NCBI GenBank assembly: GCA_013695885.1
Contig: JACCZP010000007.1
Coordinates: 1-5,513, forward strand
Length of the DNA stretch: 5,513 nucleotides
Direction: 5' to 3'
Source: Thermoleophilaceae bacterium
Lineage (GTDB): Bacteria > Actinomycetota > Thermoleophilia > Solirubrobacterales > Thermoleophilaceae
The notes below the pieces were generated by a model. That model saw only the letters and a program-made list of their open reading frames with translations, ran no database searches and was not told where the DNA came from. Both the position numbers and the translations under genes were made by a program. Of the stretch, positions 5,441-5,513 are shown one piece after another (position 1 is the first letter of the stretch; the number at the start of each line of letters is the position of its first letter).

Positions 5441-5513
5441 GGCGAGGTAGCTCAGTTGGTAGAGCACACGACTGAAAATCGTGGTGTCGCCGGTTCGATT
5501 CCGGCCCTCGCCA
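5441..5513 (+). tRNA. tRNA-Phe (anticodon GAA)
   Basis: A full 73-base cloverleaf can be folded by hand. The acceptor stem is GGCGAGG (5441-5447) paired with CCTCGCC (5506-5512), with discriminator A at 5513. The D stem is GCTC/GAGC (5450-5453, 5462-5465) and the anticodon stem CACGA/TCGTG (5467-5471, 5479-5483). The loop is CTGAAAA, giving anticodon GAA at 5474-5476, which reads phenylalanine codons. The T stem is GCCGG/CCGGC around loop TTCGATT. The last three visible bases, CCA, are acceptor-stem bases plus the discriminator, not the 3' CCA tail. Whether CCA is encoded cannot be seen because the window ends here. It is divergent from the gloA operon. Confidence 0.97.

Noticed and set aside
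5396..5447. GGCGAGG at 5396-5402 repeats the tRNA 5' acceptor strand (5441-5447)
   Set aside because: Seven bases only, all but one G/C, and the repeat copies the tRNA 5' end rather than the 3' end used by integrases; probably chance.

Overview
The window is very GC-rich DNA (G/C dominates nearly every third codon position), tightly packed, with frequent GTG starts. It looks like chromosomal DNA of a high-GC actinobacterium. The secreted M23 peptidase, with its Gly-His-Val-His-Gln-Gly-Gln-Asp zinc motif and a Pro-Leu-Pro-Tyr-Leu-Arg-Arg-Trp tail, resembles proteins I associate with Thermoleophilia/Solirubrobacterales. That lineage call is inferred from memory, not from a search.

Left part, + strand (1-2616): a 5'-truncated ribbon-helix-helix antitoxin (MazE-like), a MazF/PemK endoribonuclease toxin joined to it by a TAGTG stop/start overlap, and, seven bases later, a 693-residue RecQ-family helicase. 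Spacing suggests one transcript. The helicase is not a standard RecQ. It keeps the helicase motifs and the four-cysteine zinc cluster with E. coli RecQ spacing, but carries an apparent winged-helix insertion before the cysteines and a phosphoribosyltransferase-like domain at the C-terminus where RQC winged helix and HRDC would be expected.

Middle (2617-3710): a short intergenic region ends in a perfect 8-bp inverted repeat that stops one base before the ATG of a secreted M23 (LytM-type) metallopeptidase with intact zinc ligands. This gene runs convergently into the next cluster and overlaps it by 25 bp.

Right part, - strand (5361 to 3686, read right to left): a glyoxalase I-like enzyme, a membrane-anchored SGNH/GDSL hydrolase that appears to start at a CTG overlapping the glyoxalase stop, and a GNAT acetyltransferase. 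The first two are probably translationally coupled, and the third follows after 42 bp, so they likely form an operon. Divergent from it, at the right edge, is a complete tRNA-Phe(GAA) body on the + strand; its 3' CCA, if encoded, lies outside the window.

The most interesting element is the toxin-antitoxin plus RecQ-phosphoribosyltransferase cassette. The rest is ordinary chromosomal gene content with a few start-codon and regulatory oddities. I saw no CRISPR array, insertion sequence or phage gene.
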